A DNA stretch of 64,000 bases. Source: Euphorbia lathyris. Taxonomy: Eukaryota; Streptophyta; Magnoliopsida; Malpighiales; Euphorbiaceae. Location: the NCBI RefSeq assembly GCF_963576675.1, contig NC_088913.1:73655001-73719000 (forward strand). The letters run 5' to 3'. The notes under the pieces were generated by a model. The model saw only the letters and a program-made list of their open reading frames with translations. It did not search any database and was not told the DNA's origin. Positions 48,276-60,972 of this stretch are shown piece by piece; position 1 is the stretch's first letter, and each line of letters begins with the position of its first letter. The translations under genes and the position numbers were made by a program.

Positions 48276-50040
48276 GGGAAAATTACAAAATTGGGTCAAA
48301 TGGGAGGTCCATTTACATATTTAACCCATTTACTCATCCTACTACATATCTAGACTGATTTTGTGTGACTTTCTCATAATACTCATAACCTTCCCACTTC
48401 CACCACTCGCGTACCGCCGCTCCCCCTATCTCCTTGGTTATGCGAAAAGTTACTCCTGCATTAATGATTTCAAGACTTTTGATCTTCCTTTCTTCCTTTA
48501 AATTGTATGAAATCTGCACCATTTAGTCAAAATCATAATGAATTTCTCTTTTTCCTCTCTTCATCTCTTGATTCTGGAACTTCCCAACCCTAGAAAACGA
48601 AGCCATGGTTTTTCATCTTCCTGTTTGTTGCTTGGTTTCTTTTTCTTGTTACAATCAAAGAAATGGGTTTTCTACGTTATTTCCTTCGTTCTTCCTATGT
48701 TATCATATTGTTATTGTCGCTTTTGGGGGTGAAAGGGGCGAAAAATGTAAGTATCTGTTTTTTTTCTGCGTTTTTTCATGAATTGACTTCGCAATCGATG
48801 GTTTCGCGAAGCTTTGCGAAGAGAACGAGCCTGGAAAGTGACGATCTACTTCGTGAATCGATGATTTCGCAAAGATTTGCGAAGAGAAAGAGTCTGAAAC
48901 GTATGGATCTACCTCGCGAATCGATTAGTTCGCGAAGTCTGCGAATAGATCCTCACGTTTCAGACCTCGCAGACTTCGCGAAAGCATCGATATGCGACGT
49001 AGATAGTCACGTTTCAGACCTTGCAGACCTCGCGAAAGCATCGATATGCGAAGTAAAATCACCTCTTTCCCTGCACATTTACATTCGCATGCTTCGCTAA
49101 TCTTCATTTCGTGAAGCCAAAATCGTCTTTTTCCTGCCTAACACGATTAATTTTTTCTGTAGATGGTTGAATACGTAACATCCTTTTCTGGAAGGCGGCG
49201 TACTGTGCTGCAGGGGAGATGATTTTCCTTCCTGTATAGGGATGAACTTCTCCAAGATTGACACATTCACTCCTAAAGTGGTTGGTTAGGAGATGTTGTG
49301 TCAATATTGGGGTGCACCATGGGACACGTCCATCCCATGGTGCCAATCTTCAAAGTGAACCTAACTAATCCGGTACCAATTTTAGATCGGATGAGTAATC
49401 TTGGTGTGCACCGTGGGACACGTCCATCCCAAAAGGTCTGGAAATCCAGACCTTCTGGGATGAGAAATGGAAGTCCAGACCTTTTGGGATGGATATGTCT
49501 CATGGTGCACACCAAGATTACTCATCCGTTTCAAGATTGGTACCAGATTAGTTAGGTTCACTTTGAAATGATTAGTTAGTAGAGTTCATTGTGGCAATCT
49601 TGTTGTAAATTTTGATAATGTTATGATTTGAATGTTGTTATTGTGGCAATCTTGTTGTAAATTTTGATAATATTATGATTTTAATGTTAGAATCCGTTGT
49701 TGTTTGCCATTTTTTGTTATATACCACTTCACGAATTAGCTTCAAAACATTTCTAGCATTCGCATATGCGAACTCAATTTATCAAGCAAAACAAACTTCA
49801 CCTTCGCAGGCTTCGCATATGCGAACTAAATTCATTAAGTAAATCCAAACATTAGCTTCGCAGGCTTTGCATATGGTTGAATATGCGAAGTCAGACGAGA
49901 TGGAGATAGACACGCGTAAATATTGAGGATATTATGGGAAAGTCACACAAAATCAGTCTAGATATGTAGTAGGATGAGTAAATGGGTTAAATATGTAAAT
50001 GAGTAAATGGGTTAAATATGTAAATGAGCCTTCATATAAA
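48276..50040. mobile_element. Second copy of the TTCGCA-rich Mutator-like family (about 1.75 kb)
   Basis: The left end gggaaaattacaaaattggg (48276) and its inner arm (tttacatatttaaccc, ctagactgattttgtgtgac) are inverted at 49925-50040, where the last 30 bases are worn. Relative to the copy at 35725-37402 it shares the TIR, the TTCGCA/TGCGAA arrays (48785-49090 and 49755-49890) and the segment around 48538-48750, in opposite orientation. A long internal hairpin lies at 49351-49565. The target duplication is not readable because of the worn right end. Confidence 0.8.
49351..49565. repeat. Long internal hairpin, arms about 92 bp
   Basis: caaagtgaacctaactaat at left pairs with attagttaggttcactttg at right, and the pairing continues through gtaatcttggtgtgcacc and tcccaaaaggtctgga with only small mismatches. 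The loop is about 30 bases. A fragment of this sequence (gggatgagaaatgga) also occurs in the other copy near 36386. Confidence 0.85.
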
Positions 50041-50313
50041 ATGTTAGTAATTTGTTTTTTTGAGAGATAGTATACACTACCTTTATCGCATAAGTGGAGA
50101 AAATAATTAAAGCAACCAAAGGCGCCCACATTATTCAAAATTTCACATCCTCCGTAGTTCCTTCCTCTTTTCTTCTGTTCTGGTAGGGTTTATTTTAATC
50201 ACACTCCAAAATCAAGTATCATCTAATCAAAACCATCCATTTCTGGAAAATTCCGAGTCTAGATGCACGATTTTCTTGGGGACATATTGCGACTCGAAGA
50301 CGGGCGATCCTAA

Positions 50314-53300
50314 ATGATGAACTTGGCGGATCCATCAATGGGGCTTTTGGCCGCATGCGGAGGTGATACAGTGAAGCTTTTTGATGTATCCGGGGAGCAG
50401 ACAGATCCTTGTATCTTGAGCTACATTCCATCTCCGAGTTGCCTGGTCAACTCAGTCAAGTGGAACCACACTAGTGAGTCGCTTACTGTTTAGTGTTTCT
50501 TCATGTGTTCCGGAATTTAGTGTTTTGGGGTTCGGATGTATTGCGTACTTAATTTTGGTGACTGGGTGTAGTTTGTTTACCTTGGTTGAATCAGCATTTT
50601 GCATTGAGTTATTTAGGGTTAACTGCATCGTGAGGATGTGAAGAAAAATGTTCTCAACTCATTAATTTAATTCATTTAAGAGAAATTCAATTAGGCTTGG
50701 TTGGGTGCAGATTTTAAATTTATTAGTCTTACGTTCATTTCCACTTCTTCATAGCAACTCTGAGATTGATTCCTGCCCGGTTGGTTTCATCTTCTGCAGA
50801 TTTGGTTTTGGCTAGTGCTGGAGAAGATAAGAAGATCTCTTTATGGCGGAAAAGTGGGCAAAGCATGGGGACTATTCCAGTTGCTGGGACAGAGAGTGGA
50901 GACAACATTGAGGTAATTCCATTTGGAGTCCATTGCTTAGTAAAAAATTCTTATGGCTCAGATTTCATTCAGTTTTATTAAACATTATTTGTCTTCGTTA
51001 TAACTTAAATGCCTTTGTTATAATTTAGAATCAATAAAATTTCATGTGATTGAGTCACCTCAGGATGCCAAATATGATTTAAATTATCTTGACCTGCAAA
51101 GTGATTTCCAAAAGCTCCCTATAGGCCAAGCCATTCTATTTCCTTTCTATTATGGTTCCTCCATAAGAACACTGAATGTTGATCGATTACATATGCAAAA
51201 CTTCATAAGAAGCGGAAGTTGTTGAACTTGATGTTTGTTAATTCTAATTGAATGCTCTGATGAACATTAAGAGGAAGGCTCTGATGAACAGTTCATTTTA
51301 TAACATCGCTGTTTCATAATCGAAGTATCATGGATTTTAATGAGGAAAATAGTGTGCCCATATCAATCAAGTCATGTGTTTTCTTAAATTCTTTGATATT
51401 TCATTGGTCTAATGAAATTGCTTGATGGATATTACTTTTTGTATCACATGCTGCAGTGTCTTGCATTAAAATTTCTATCTTAACCTTTTTTTCTCATGGT
51501 CAAACAATTGTTATATTTCCAAATAGTATTAATTGCATTGACTGGCTCTTAGTCTTGTTTCATGCTGTCAGGAGGCAAGCTTTCTTCATCAAACTTATTT
51601 ATTGCTGTAACTTTTTTTATTGTTTACAGGAATCTATATCGGCTATAAGCTTCAGTAATAAGGGATCCAGATATATATGCTCTGGGGGAAGTGGTCAGGT
51701 TGTAAGGATATGGGATCTACAGAGGAAAAGATGTATTAAATGGTTGAAGGGTCACAGCAGTACAATAACTGGTGTTTTGTACAATTGCAAAGATGAGTAT
51801 TTGGCTTCTATAAGTCTAAATGGCGATCTTATTCTTCACAACCTTGCATCTGGTGCCAGAGCAGCAGAACTGAAGGACCCTAATGAACAGGTTGTTTAGT
51901 TTTTTTTCATGCTATTCTGCTATCCTGGTCCCTGTTGCATATATAGTGTTTGGATTGCAAGCTAATTGTTCATCTGTTCGACTTCAAGACCAGGTATTAC
52001 GGGTGCTTGATTATTCACGGATTGGCCGACACCTCTTGGTGACTGCAGGTGATGATGGGACTGTACATTTATGGGATACTCATACAACTGGTCGCAGCCC
52101 AAAGGTTTTTATGTTTCAATGCTCACAAACACCGGATATGGATGTTAAGATTTTGATGCTTGAATGGAACTGTTGTTATCTAACAAGCTTAATCATGTTT
52201 GAATACTTGGACGTAGATCCCGAGCATTGCACTGCAAAATGTCGTTTTAATGCTTAGAAAGTGCTTCAAAACAAGAAAAAGATATGAAGAAAACAAAAGG
52301 ATTATCTTGTGTTTGGCTTCTATTTTTCTGTATTAACAACTGTTGATGCTTCAAATTTATTACTAGGAAGAGTTTTCTAATCCAAACCTTCTCATCTTTT
52401 AAGTTCTCAAGTGCTCATGTTATAAATCTATATATGTTGTTTATTTTTCTTTTTCTGAGTTTTGTTGCATAACTTTTATATCATATTCTGTGTTGGTTGC
52501 TTTTCTGCAGTTCTATGTTCTTTTTAGGCTATTAGTAACTTTTAGGACTATAACAATGGCATTTCTCTTTCACAGGTTTCTTGGTCGAAGCAACATTCTG
52601 CTCCAACTGCTGGTATTAGCTTCTCTCCGTCAAATGACAAGGTCTTATGTTTATTTTATTGAGTTGCAGTTCTTCCCCGCGTTCCCTCCTGAGGGATCAT
52701 ATGGGGAGGAAAACTTACTTGTATGCTTTAGAATGGTGAGTGTTATTAGAGGGATCTTACTTTTTAGTAAATTAGCTGACTGCTGTGCTATTTCAAACAT
52801 TTTCCCATACAGATAATAGCTAGTGTTGGACTGGATAAAAAGTTATACACTTATGACTCAGGGTCTAGAAGACCCTCATCTTGCATATCTTATGAGGCAC
52901 CTTTCTCTTCATTGGCATTCAGAGATGATGGCTTGATTTTAGCAGCTGGAACTAGCAATGGTCGTGTTGTGTTCTATGATGTTCGTGGAAAACCACAGCC
53001 TTTTACTGTCCTTCGTGCTTATGGCAGTTCTGAGGTAGATATCTTTGCAACTTTACTTCAATACTATTAGATTTCATCAGGCTTCTCTATGTGACTGCAA
53101 TAACGTTCTCTTTTTTTGGGCCATATTGCTCATGTGTGCTTATCTATTTGTCACTGTCATCTGGGCCATTAGGATGGTTTAACTGGCAGGCCACTCATTT
53201 AATGGAATTTTCAGAGACTAATGAATGTAATATTAGAGGGTACATGATTTTCTCATTGTTTTGAATACATCACTGATTAATGATTATAATCCCTGATAGC

Positions 53301-55682
53301 AAATGGTTTCCTGTGCTACAAATTGTTGGCAATACAGCCTTTGGCATGCCACCCATGAATTTTGACTTAAATAAAATCAACAACTCTTGACATGTTTTAT
53401 TAATGCTTTTACTTCGTAGTTGTTATTTTTACCTGACAAAGTTACTCATGGTATTCATCAGGCTGTTACAAGTTTATGCTGGCAAAGATCAAAACCAGTT
53501 ATTGTCAATGAGAGCAATTGTACTGCTGAGACAGCTCTTCTTGGAGGAGCTGTTGAAGATTCTATTCTTATGCCTGACCCACTTCCCTCTGTGAGTTCAT
53601 CAAGTGTTCCAGTGTCTAATGTGGTCTCAGGTTCTCTCAATACTGGCCGTTCACGTCTTTCTGTAGAATCATCATTCCTTGCGTCAACTAGCAGTTCATT
53701 GGCATCAAGCGCACTCAACATATCTTTGGAGGAAGGAACACCATATAGAAGCAATTTATGGCCAAGTGGAACATTGTCAAGGTTGCATGCTCCTCGTTCC
53801 TTTAAAGATGACATGGAAGTGTTCTCTCCACTTGTTGATGTCCAGCCCATTACACCCTCACTTAATAAGCTGTGGGAACATAGTGAGGGATTGAAGAAAG
53901 ATAATCTATCAGTTGATAAGAAGCCATCATCCTTATTTCCTCCATCCGCTAGGAAATTTCCTTTTGCGGAGGATGTGGCAAATGATCATCCAATATTTGA
54001 TTGGACATCCAGTTCAACTTCTAGACAGGTCCAAAATTTATTATCCATTCTGGTTGATTACTATGATTTGTGAATTTGCAGAACATACAGAAGGAAATAT
54101 ATCAGCATTGTAGGCATTATTTATTTGTATTGATTGTGTTATTTATCTATTTATGATGGCTATGCAATTCTGTTTCAGTGGTTGTAGTATTCAGCTTTAT
54201 GCTGTACTGGAAGAATTTATCATCTAATTGTTCAACTGTGTGTCTGCAGCATCGCTGCAGTAGTTTACAAATTCACATGCTTAACTTTTCTCCACTACAT
54301 GCTGCTAAATTCTCTGTTGAAAATGCTCTGAGATCTTTGAACTATGATATCTTTTAAGGTGGTTTGCGTTGTTACTCCTTAATCAAAATAGATGTAAGAA
54401 GGCTTATTTGGCAACAATGATGGTTTTGTCCGTAGGTTATCCTGTATAAAGTCAAATTGCATTTAATTTTCCCAAATGAAAAACTTACAAAGTATTTAAT
54501 ATCTTAACACTCATGTTATTCTTATATATTTCGTCCAATTTGTGCAGGATGACACCCGAACTTCTTTTTCAATGTTGGGTGGATCTACTCCTAGTCCATC
54601 TTCAAAAATTGAAGAACCCTCCATTACTCCTCCAGAAGCATGGGGTGGTGAGAGATTACCTGATAAATTTGCACACCTACGCCAACCACTCAACTTACCT
54701 TCATTTGGGATGATAACCTCTGGGAGTTTGACATCAGGGTCAACATTTTCTGGTTTGCAAGAGCTGTCTTCAACGAGTCAGACAATGATGAGCTCATTTA
54801 CAAATTCTAATATACATTATTCAAATCTGCGCCCAAGAGATGTTTCTTTAAATCAGGAAGCTTCAACAGGATCATCCGAACATGTCTCTTCTAGTTCCAT
54901 GTCTACTAAAAGCATGGTAGGAGCTGCTAACCTTGATATGCCAGGTTTGACCCTCCCACGTAAGTTCTCAACTTATGCTGAGAGGATAAGCACAACTGCC
55001 TCCTTTAGTGATGGAATATCCCTCTCTGGGGGTTCACCGAAACTGAAGAAAACAGGAGCTGAAACCAGGGAAGAGCTTCTAGGTAGCTTGATGTCAAGGT
55101 CTGACACGTTGTCTGCAACAGAACCAGGAACTCTCCCAGCAGTAAATGTATGAAAATTACAATTACTTTGTATTTGCACTAGAATGTTCAGGCATTTACT
55201 TTTGGAGAAAAGTCCATACGTTGTTATGCTTCATCATTATATACAATAGAGATGTATGTTCTAGCACGTCATGTTATGGTGACTGATTGGTTTTGCTTCA
55301 TTGTGACAGGGAGGGATCCCGCAACCAAATAAGACCGTTCAGATAGATGCAGTTCAGGGAAGTTCCTTTACACTTCAACTTTTTCAGCGCACTCTTGAGG
55401 AAACTCTTGATTCATTCCAGAAATCCATCCATGGAGATATGAGGAATCTTCACATTGAAATTCTAAGACAATTTCATATGCAGGAGGTACATTTATATAA
55501 ATACTAATGTTGATGTACCATTTTGTTTTGTTGCTGAGTTATTTGCAGTCTGATATTGTGATTTCAATGAACAGATGGATTTTTCCAGTGTGATGAAGTC
55601 AGTTATGGAAAATCAAGGTGAGTTAATGAAAGAAATAAAGTCTCTTAGGAAAGAAAATCAGGAGCTTCGTCAATTGCTTTGA
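50314..55682 (+). CDS. NEDD1: NEDD1-like WD40 protein, 10 exons, 794 aa
   Basis: Exons: 50314-50473, 50800-50912, 51630-51890, 51994-52104, 52576-52641, 52813-53034, 53462-54028, 54548-55147, 55310-55486, 55575-55682. All introns are GT-AG and 2385 nt stay in frame. Residues 1 to about 325 form WD40 repeats (for example [44 protein letters not shown]). The middle (330-700) is Ser/Thr-rich and probably disordered, with many SP/TP sites. The end (720-794) is predicted coiled coil ([13 protein letters not shown] at the C-terminus). NEDD1 recruits the gamma-tubulin ring complex to microtubule nucleation sites. In plants it is needed for spindle and phragmoplast organisation, and its WD40 part binds augmin/microtubules while the tail binds the gamma-tubulin complex. 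Length agrees with the Arabidopsis protein (about 780 aa). A second in-frame ATG follows at 50317, so the start is one of the two. Confidence 0.96.
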
Positions 55683-55959
55683 GTTTCTGAATCTTATATT
55701 CAGCTGCGTTAGTTTTTAGGATGGGCTTGTATTCATTCTTATAGGTAACTAAGAATTCTTTCTACAGATTTAGTGCTGAAATTTCAGAAAGGAAAAACCT
55801 TGAAAACTACTTAGATTCAACAAGTATTATGTAAATAGACTCGGATTATTCAGGTGATGAAATGAGAGCTTTTATTTTTGTTTATTCAATTTGTTTCACT
55901 TTATGATGTATCATCGCAATTTAGTATAAGAATTAGTATCATCACTTTCGGGATCTATA

Positions 55960-56221
55960 CTCCCTCCGTTTCATATTACATATCGTTTTAGAGAGTTGCA
56001 TAGAAATTAAGAATATTAGAGAAAAGACATTGTTGTCCCTTATTTATTGATTCCACTATTTATTTATTTTATAATAAGTCCATTATTCTAATTAATTTTC
56101 ACAAACCCACGTGTTATAGTAGGAAAAAAAATAACTTAACGTGTACTGATCATATAAAATGACATGTATAATGAAACAAAAAAGAGTTTCTAGAAAGACA
56201 TGTAATATGAAACGGATATAG
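55960..56221. mobile_element. 262-bp Stowaway-type MITE (TA TSD)
   Basis: ctccctccgtttcatattac at left and gtaatatgaaacggatatag at right are inverted, with TA on both sides (55958-55959, 56222-56223). The ends are typical of plant Tc1/mariner Stowaway MITEs. It lies 277 bp after the NEDD1 stop and may reach into the 3' UTR. Confidence 0.9.
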
Positions 56222-56673
56222 TATTATATATGAAAGCTAAACCTAATATATTCTCTACGAGTGTGACATATGAGCATGTTGTTGATTTATCTTGCGTTTC
56301 CTACAATTACGAGATGGAAAGTTAGTTTAATACATCTTCTCTTCCCTTTCAAATATGATTTGTAATTCTTTCTCGCCATGAACAAAAATGCCATGAAGGA
56401 CTCTCAGTCCTATATACATGACTGTCTCAATAAATCAAAACCCAAGCATATGTGCATCTCTTCAACTTCGGATTCTATATAACCTTTTGAACTATTAAAT
56501 TTAGAATAGCAAAAGCCGGCAAGCCAAATGGGAATTAGATGATCCAGCGTGAGAGAATTCAAATCCTTTACGAACAACAAAGTATATCAAAACATGAGAG
56601 AATGGTGGTAATATGAGAGAAGATAATGAATTAGATGTGTAAACACATCTAGATTAATAAGCAACTGTGTGTC

Positions 56674-58428
56674 TCATTGAAGACCATAAACAAGCAATGC
56701 ACCAATTCCGCCAATGCCAGCCAGCAGGCCAATAATAACTCCGATGGGAGGCAAGCCACCTCCGATGGCTCTTCCGGTATTGACATCATACTTAGCAAAC
56801 CTCTTTTTTGGTGCTTTACATTGTGGGCATTCATAAGTATCCAACTGCAACAAATCCAATTAAGAAAATATATAATTGGGCAGAAACATAAGTTGATTGT
56901 TGGAGATAGTTTCAAGTGTTATTTACCTGTTCATCAAAAGGTTTCTGTAAAGTATATATAAATCCACAGTCAATGCATATGTGTGTAGCCCTGGCCTGCA
57001 ACCATAGAAAAATGAACTTTGATTTCTAGTGTATCCAACTACAATCACAAAGATTAGTGAATTCAATTAGAAAATCTTGCCTTCTGAGTCTCCGTTAACT
57101 TTCTTCCAAATCGGGGAGGAGCTGGACGCTTTGGTAGTCTTTTAACATCTACTTGTGCTCCCCTGCATGAAAATTCATGTTCATAATCAACTGTAACTAG
57201 GACTGTAATCGAACCAAGTTGAGTTTGATGCTCGACTAGTTAGAAAATTAACGAGGTCGAGCTCAACATCTTGTTTGTGAGCTGCTTGCGAGCTTGTTCA
57301 CGAGCTTTGCTCGTGAACAACTCATTAGTTATGTTAATTTGAAATTTCTTTAACACAAATCCACATAGTTTTGAAACCTACAAAACGAAAGTTTACATAA
57401 AACTATGTTGTTTTAAATTTCTCCCTTTATAGAACTACTATTGTTAAAAAAATAATCTAGTCTGCTTGTAAGCTTTCGAGTAGAGTTTCGCCTTGCTCAA
57501 GCTCGGTTCGTTTATATTTCGAGTAGAACACAGTTGAGCTTTTATCGAGCCGAGCGGCTCGGCTCATTTACAGCCCTAACTGTAGCAAGCTTTGATATTT
57601 AAGACCATCCATCCCCAATTCACCAAATCAGTAAAAGGTACAAGCTTTAATATTATGATCTATTTGCCTTGCTATGGCATTGATCTAGTCTCATCTTCAA
57701 ATGTGTACCCCTCAATTGCATCAAACTTAATCTTCAAAATAAGATGGTAATTGCTAATTGATAAGATGATTAAAGAGAAGCAAGCAACCTGCTAACAACA
57801 AAGTAGACAGAATCAGGTTTGGCTTGAATTGCAGTTTTAGTAAACCCGAGTTTATCAGCAGGCCAAAGCTCATCTCCAAAGAAGCTACTTGTGTAAAGCA
57901 CCTGATCCCCAGATTTCAGTCCTGCTCTAGCTGCATTTCCTCCTCCTTCTACACCCTTGAATTCAAATTAGGTCAACCAATCAAACCTCAATTTTCACTT
58001 TTTAAAAGAAGGAAACAAAGCCAGAGAAGAAAGAGGACTACTGACTGTAATGAGGACAACCCCAGGAGACTTCTGCCCCAAAGTGAGGCCTAATGGCTTG
58101 TCAACCTCAACTTCAATAGTTTTTGAAGCCCCACTCGTTCTCGCTGTAATCTGAAGCCCTCTTGTTGAATTGGCTAGGAAGCTTTTTGAGGATAGGGTTT
58201 TGACATCTTGCAGGGATAGTCCATGAAAGCTGGTTTTCTAATGAGAAGAAAGAGAATTAAGGTAAAATGTTAATTGGGTAAAGAAAAAAAGAGAAGATGG
58301 AGCAATGAACTAACCTGGGGGGATCGAGAGGAGAGGAGAATTGATTTAGGGGTTTTGATGGAGGGATTGGTTATTGTGGTGAAGGTAGCAGAGGTACCTG
58401 GTGCTGCAACCACAGCCGATGATGACAT
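56674..58428 (-). CDS. ENH1: Chloroplast rubredoxin/PDZ membrane protein, ENH1-like, 6 exons, 264 aa
   Basis: Exons in transcript order: 58428-58315, 58237-58046, 57955-57789, 57162-57081, 56995-56927, 56844-56674; 795 nt in frame. Introns are GT-AG except intron 4, whose donor is GC (AAG|GCAAGA). The N-terminal 60 residues are Ser/Thr-rich, like a plastid transit peptide. A PDZ domain covers about 75-157 (KPLGLTLGQKSPG, GDQVLYTSS). Rubredoxin Cys pairs are CIDC (192-195) and CPQC (214-217), which bind iron or zinc. A glycine-rich hydrophobic segment at about 237-262 anchors the C-terminus in a membrane, probably the thylakoid. In Arabidopsis, ENH1 affects redox/ion homeostasis and salt tolerance through the SOS pathway; rubredoxins of this type also assist photosystem assembly in algae. 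Length fits the family (about 270 aa). Intron 3 holds a hAT MITE. Confidence 0.95.
57199..57579. mobile_element. 381-bp hAT MITE in ENH1 intron 3
   Basis: The ends taggactgtaatcgaacc and ggctcatttacagcccta are inverted, a common plant hAT end. The 8-bp duplication is actgtaac (57191-57198) against actgtagc (57580-57587), one mismatch. Confidence 0.85.
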
Positions 58429-58804
58429 TATTTAGTAACCCTAAGACAGACAAAGGAATAGGAATTTGTTTCAATCTCTCTTCCATTTGCATTTAGCCGA
58501 TTGGATATTCAAATTTGTGGACACAATTTCTTCATCACATAGCTACAAGTTTTACTTTGTAGGGAAAGCCACACTCCTTTTACATCCCATACACAATCCG
58601 ACAACCACTTTAGCCACAAATTATCTTCCATTGAAATTGCTGCTACAGCTCTCCGTTGAAAAGCTTCCAATTGGAGGGTAAATTACACTTATGGCTACCG
58701 AGCTTTATCTATTTTAACATTATGGTCATTAAACTTCAATTCTTAAAAGTACGGCTGTTGAACATTACACTTCTTAATATTGGTGGTCACTCAACTTTAA
58801 CTAA

Positions 58805-59618
58805 GGCCCTGTTTTTTATTACTTAATTTCAGTAACAATCAGTTCAGTTCAGTAGTAATCAGTTCAGTTCAGTATTCAGTTTCAGTATTCAATAATTTAT
58901 CATTATTTATTATAATTATTATATATTATTATTATTTATATATAATTTATTATTATTATCATTATTTATTTATAATTTCAGCAATTTATTATAATTATTA
59001 TAATTTATTATATATTAATTTATCTATTTTCATTATAATTATATTTATATATAATTTATGCTTTGTCATTATATATATTATCATTATTTATTATAATTAT
59101 AATTATTTGGTGCAACTTATTTACAAATTTTGCGAAAAGTAAATAAATATTATATTAATACATTTATATTACAATGCTCTAAAAAATTAACTGGCTCAAC
59201 TACCTTAATATCTCAAATAGTGCAATTTTATCCCTAATATTAGAAGCCAATAGCAATTTTACCCTTAACATTGATAAATTGAGTCAAGATTTTATATTCA
59301 TATGAAAATTCATATTTAGACGTTAGGAGTAAAATAACCCCGGACCCAAAACGTTAAAGGTATTTTTGTACCTTAATACTTAATTGTAATAAAAAGTTAA
59401 GAGTGTGTATTCATATAAAAATTTGTATTTAATTTCATAGGCTTTAAATTATATATAAATTTGTGTTTGTATGTAATTTATATTTTTAATTTAAATTAGA
59501 CTCATTTTTATTTAATGTCATAGGATTTTATCGAGCCTAGATTTTATTTGATATTTAATTTAGTTTAATTTTTAATAATATGTTTATTTATTATTGATAT
59601 TATTTTTTTTGGTAGAAA

Positions 59619-59655
<37 letters not shown>

Positions 59656-59862
59656 AGCTTATTAATGTCCAATATTATCATTAAATTATTTTAAAGTCTA
59701 ATATCATCATTATTGTTACGTTCGATTAAATTCGGTTAAGTTCGGTATCATTCAGTTAAGTTCAGTAGCATTCAGTTAAATTCAGTTCAGTTCAGTTCAG
59801 TTCAGTAGCATTCAGTTCAGTTCAGTTCAGTTCAGTTTTTTTCAGTAATAAAGAACAGAGCC
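58805..59862. mobile_element. 1058-bp element nested in the MITE, TAA TSD (PIF/Harbinger-type)
   Basis: ggccctgttttttattactta at left pairs with agtaataaagaacagagcc at right, with TAA on both sides (58802-58804, 59863-59865). Both arms near the ends hold runs of ttcag units (58845-58890, 59745-59840). The core is AT-rich with an (ATT)n run. It encodes nothing recognisable. Confidence 0.85.
59619..59654. repeat. (ATT)n microsatellite
   Basis: About eleven ATT units in a row within the nested element. Confidence 0.9.
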
Positions 59863-60931
59863 TAACTCCTCAAAATGACCGTTAACAACCTAAAAATGGA
59901 AATATTCAAGAATTAAAATTGTCTAGAACAACATTTACCATCAAACTACATTTTTTAATTTACAAAAATAAGCTTTTTTGAAGTTTTCTCTCTCTAAAAA
60001 TTCACCATCTCTCCTAACCAAACAACACACCTAAATGACCTCAAAACAAAATTTTCAAGAATTAAAATTCTTTAGAATATCATTAACTCTTCGAATTTTT
60101 ATTTTGAATCCATCAACAGTCGTTTTGAGGCATTGATAGCCACCGGTGTTAAAAATATAAGGTTTAGTGGTTATACCGTTAAGAATTGAAGTTCGGTCAT
60201 AATATTAAAATGGATAAAATGTAATGGTCATAGATGTAATTTTCCCTCCAATTGGATAAGGGTCAAATTTAACGTTTTAGAAACTATTGGGCATATGACT
60301 TTTAACATTTCCAAATTTAATCTACGTTAGTGAAATATTTTTGGTCTAACTATCTCGTATCCTAGACATGCAGTCCGTACAAATCCAGATTTGAACCAGA
60401 TAGGTCCTTTCAGAAAGCAACATAATTGCATTCCTATCTCCAAGATTCGATCTCTGGTTAGATGGTTAAACTGATATAACACTTTAACTACTTAGATCGA
60501 ATACTTGATGATATGCTACTAGAAATTTGAACAAATATCACACCTTACATTTTAAATACCAATTATGTCTAAAACAATTACAAAAAACTTGTTAAATACT
60601 AACGACTTAAAGCACGTTTGATATTGTTTTTTCAAACCCTAACATCAGATTTTTTAGATTTTCTCAGCTAAAAACAGCGTTTGGTAAATGTAAAATTGTG
60701 TTTCCTTAAAAGTTGTGAAAGCTGAGAAAGAGGCCTTCAAAAAAAATTATATTTTGTAGCCTTTAGTGAAAGTAGCTGCCATCACTTATCAAGAATATAG
60801 ATATTATTATTATTATTTTTTTTGATAAAAATAACCATAACTTAATATAACATAATATATATATTATTTTTTATTGTGTATTTAACAAACACTTATAAGC
60901 TTTTCCCATAATAAGTTCTGTTGGTCATAGC

Positions 60932-60972
60932 TAGGGGTGTTAAAAAACCGAACCGACCGATGAACACCCCTA
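60932..60972. mobile_element. 41-bp residual hAT element
   Basis: taggggtgtt at the left and aacacccctA at the right enclose only about 21 bases. The 8-bp flanks gtcatagc and gccatagc differ at one base, like a hAT target duplication. It looks like a maximally deleted relative of the hAT at 26333-27135. Confidence 0.6.

Larger units (their letters stand above)
58676..60246. mobile_element. GGGTAAATTACAC-family MITE (about 510 bp originally), exact 10-bp TSD
   Basis: gggtaaattacac at left and tgtaattttccc at right match the family, with atggctaccgag/ggttatacc-type inner arms. The 10-bp target duplication tccaattgga is exact at 58666-58675 and 60247-60256 and is itself a perfect palindrome. 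A 1058-bp element is nested inside. Confidence 0.92.

Noticed and set aside
7480..58428. A functional gene cluster or operon-like system among the five host genes
   Set aside because: Products act in different compartments and pathways, orientations are mixed and TE blocks separate most of them.
59745..59840. ttcag tandem units as a possible satellite or regulatory array
   Set aside because: They lie at the inner side of both ends of one transposon, so they are its subterminal sequence.
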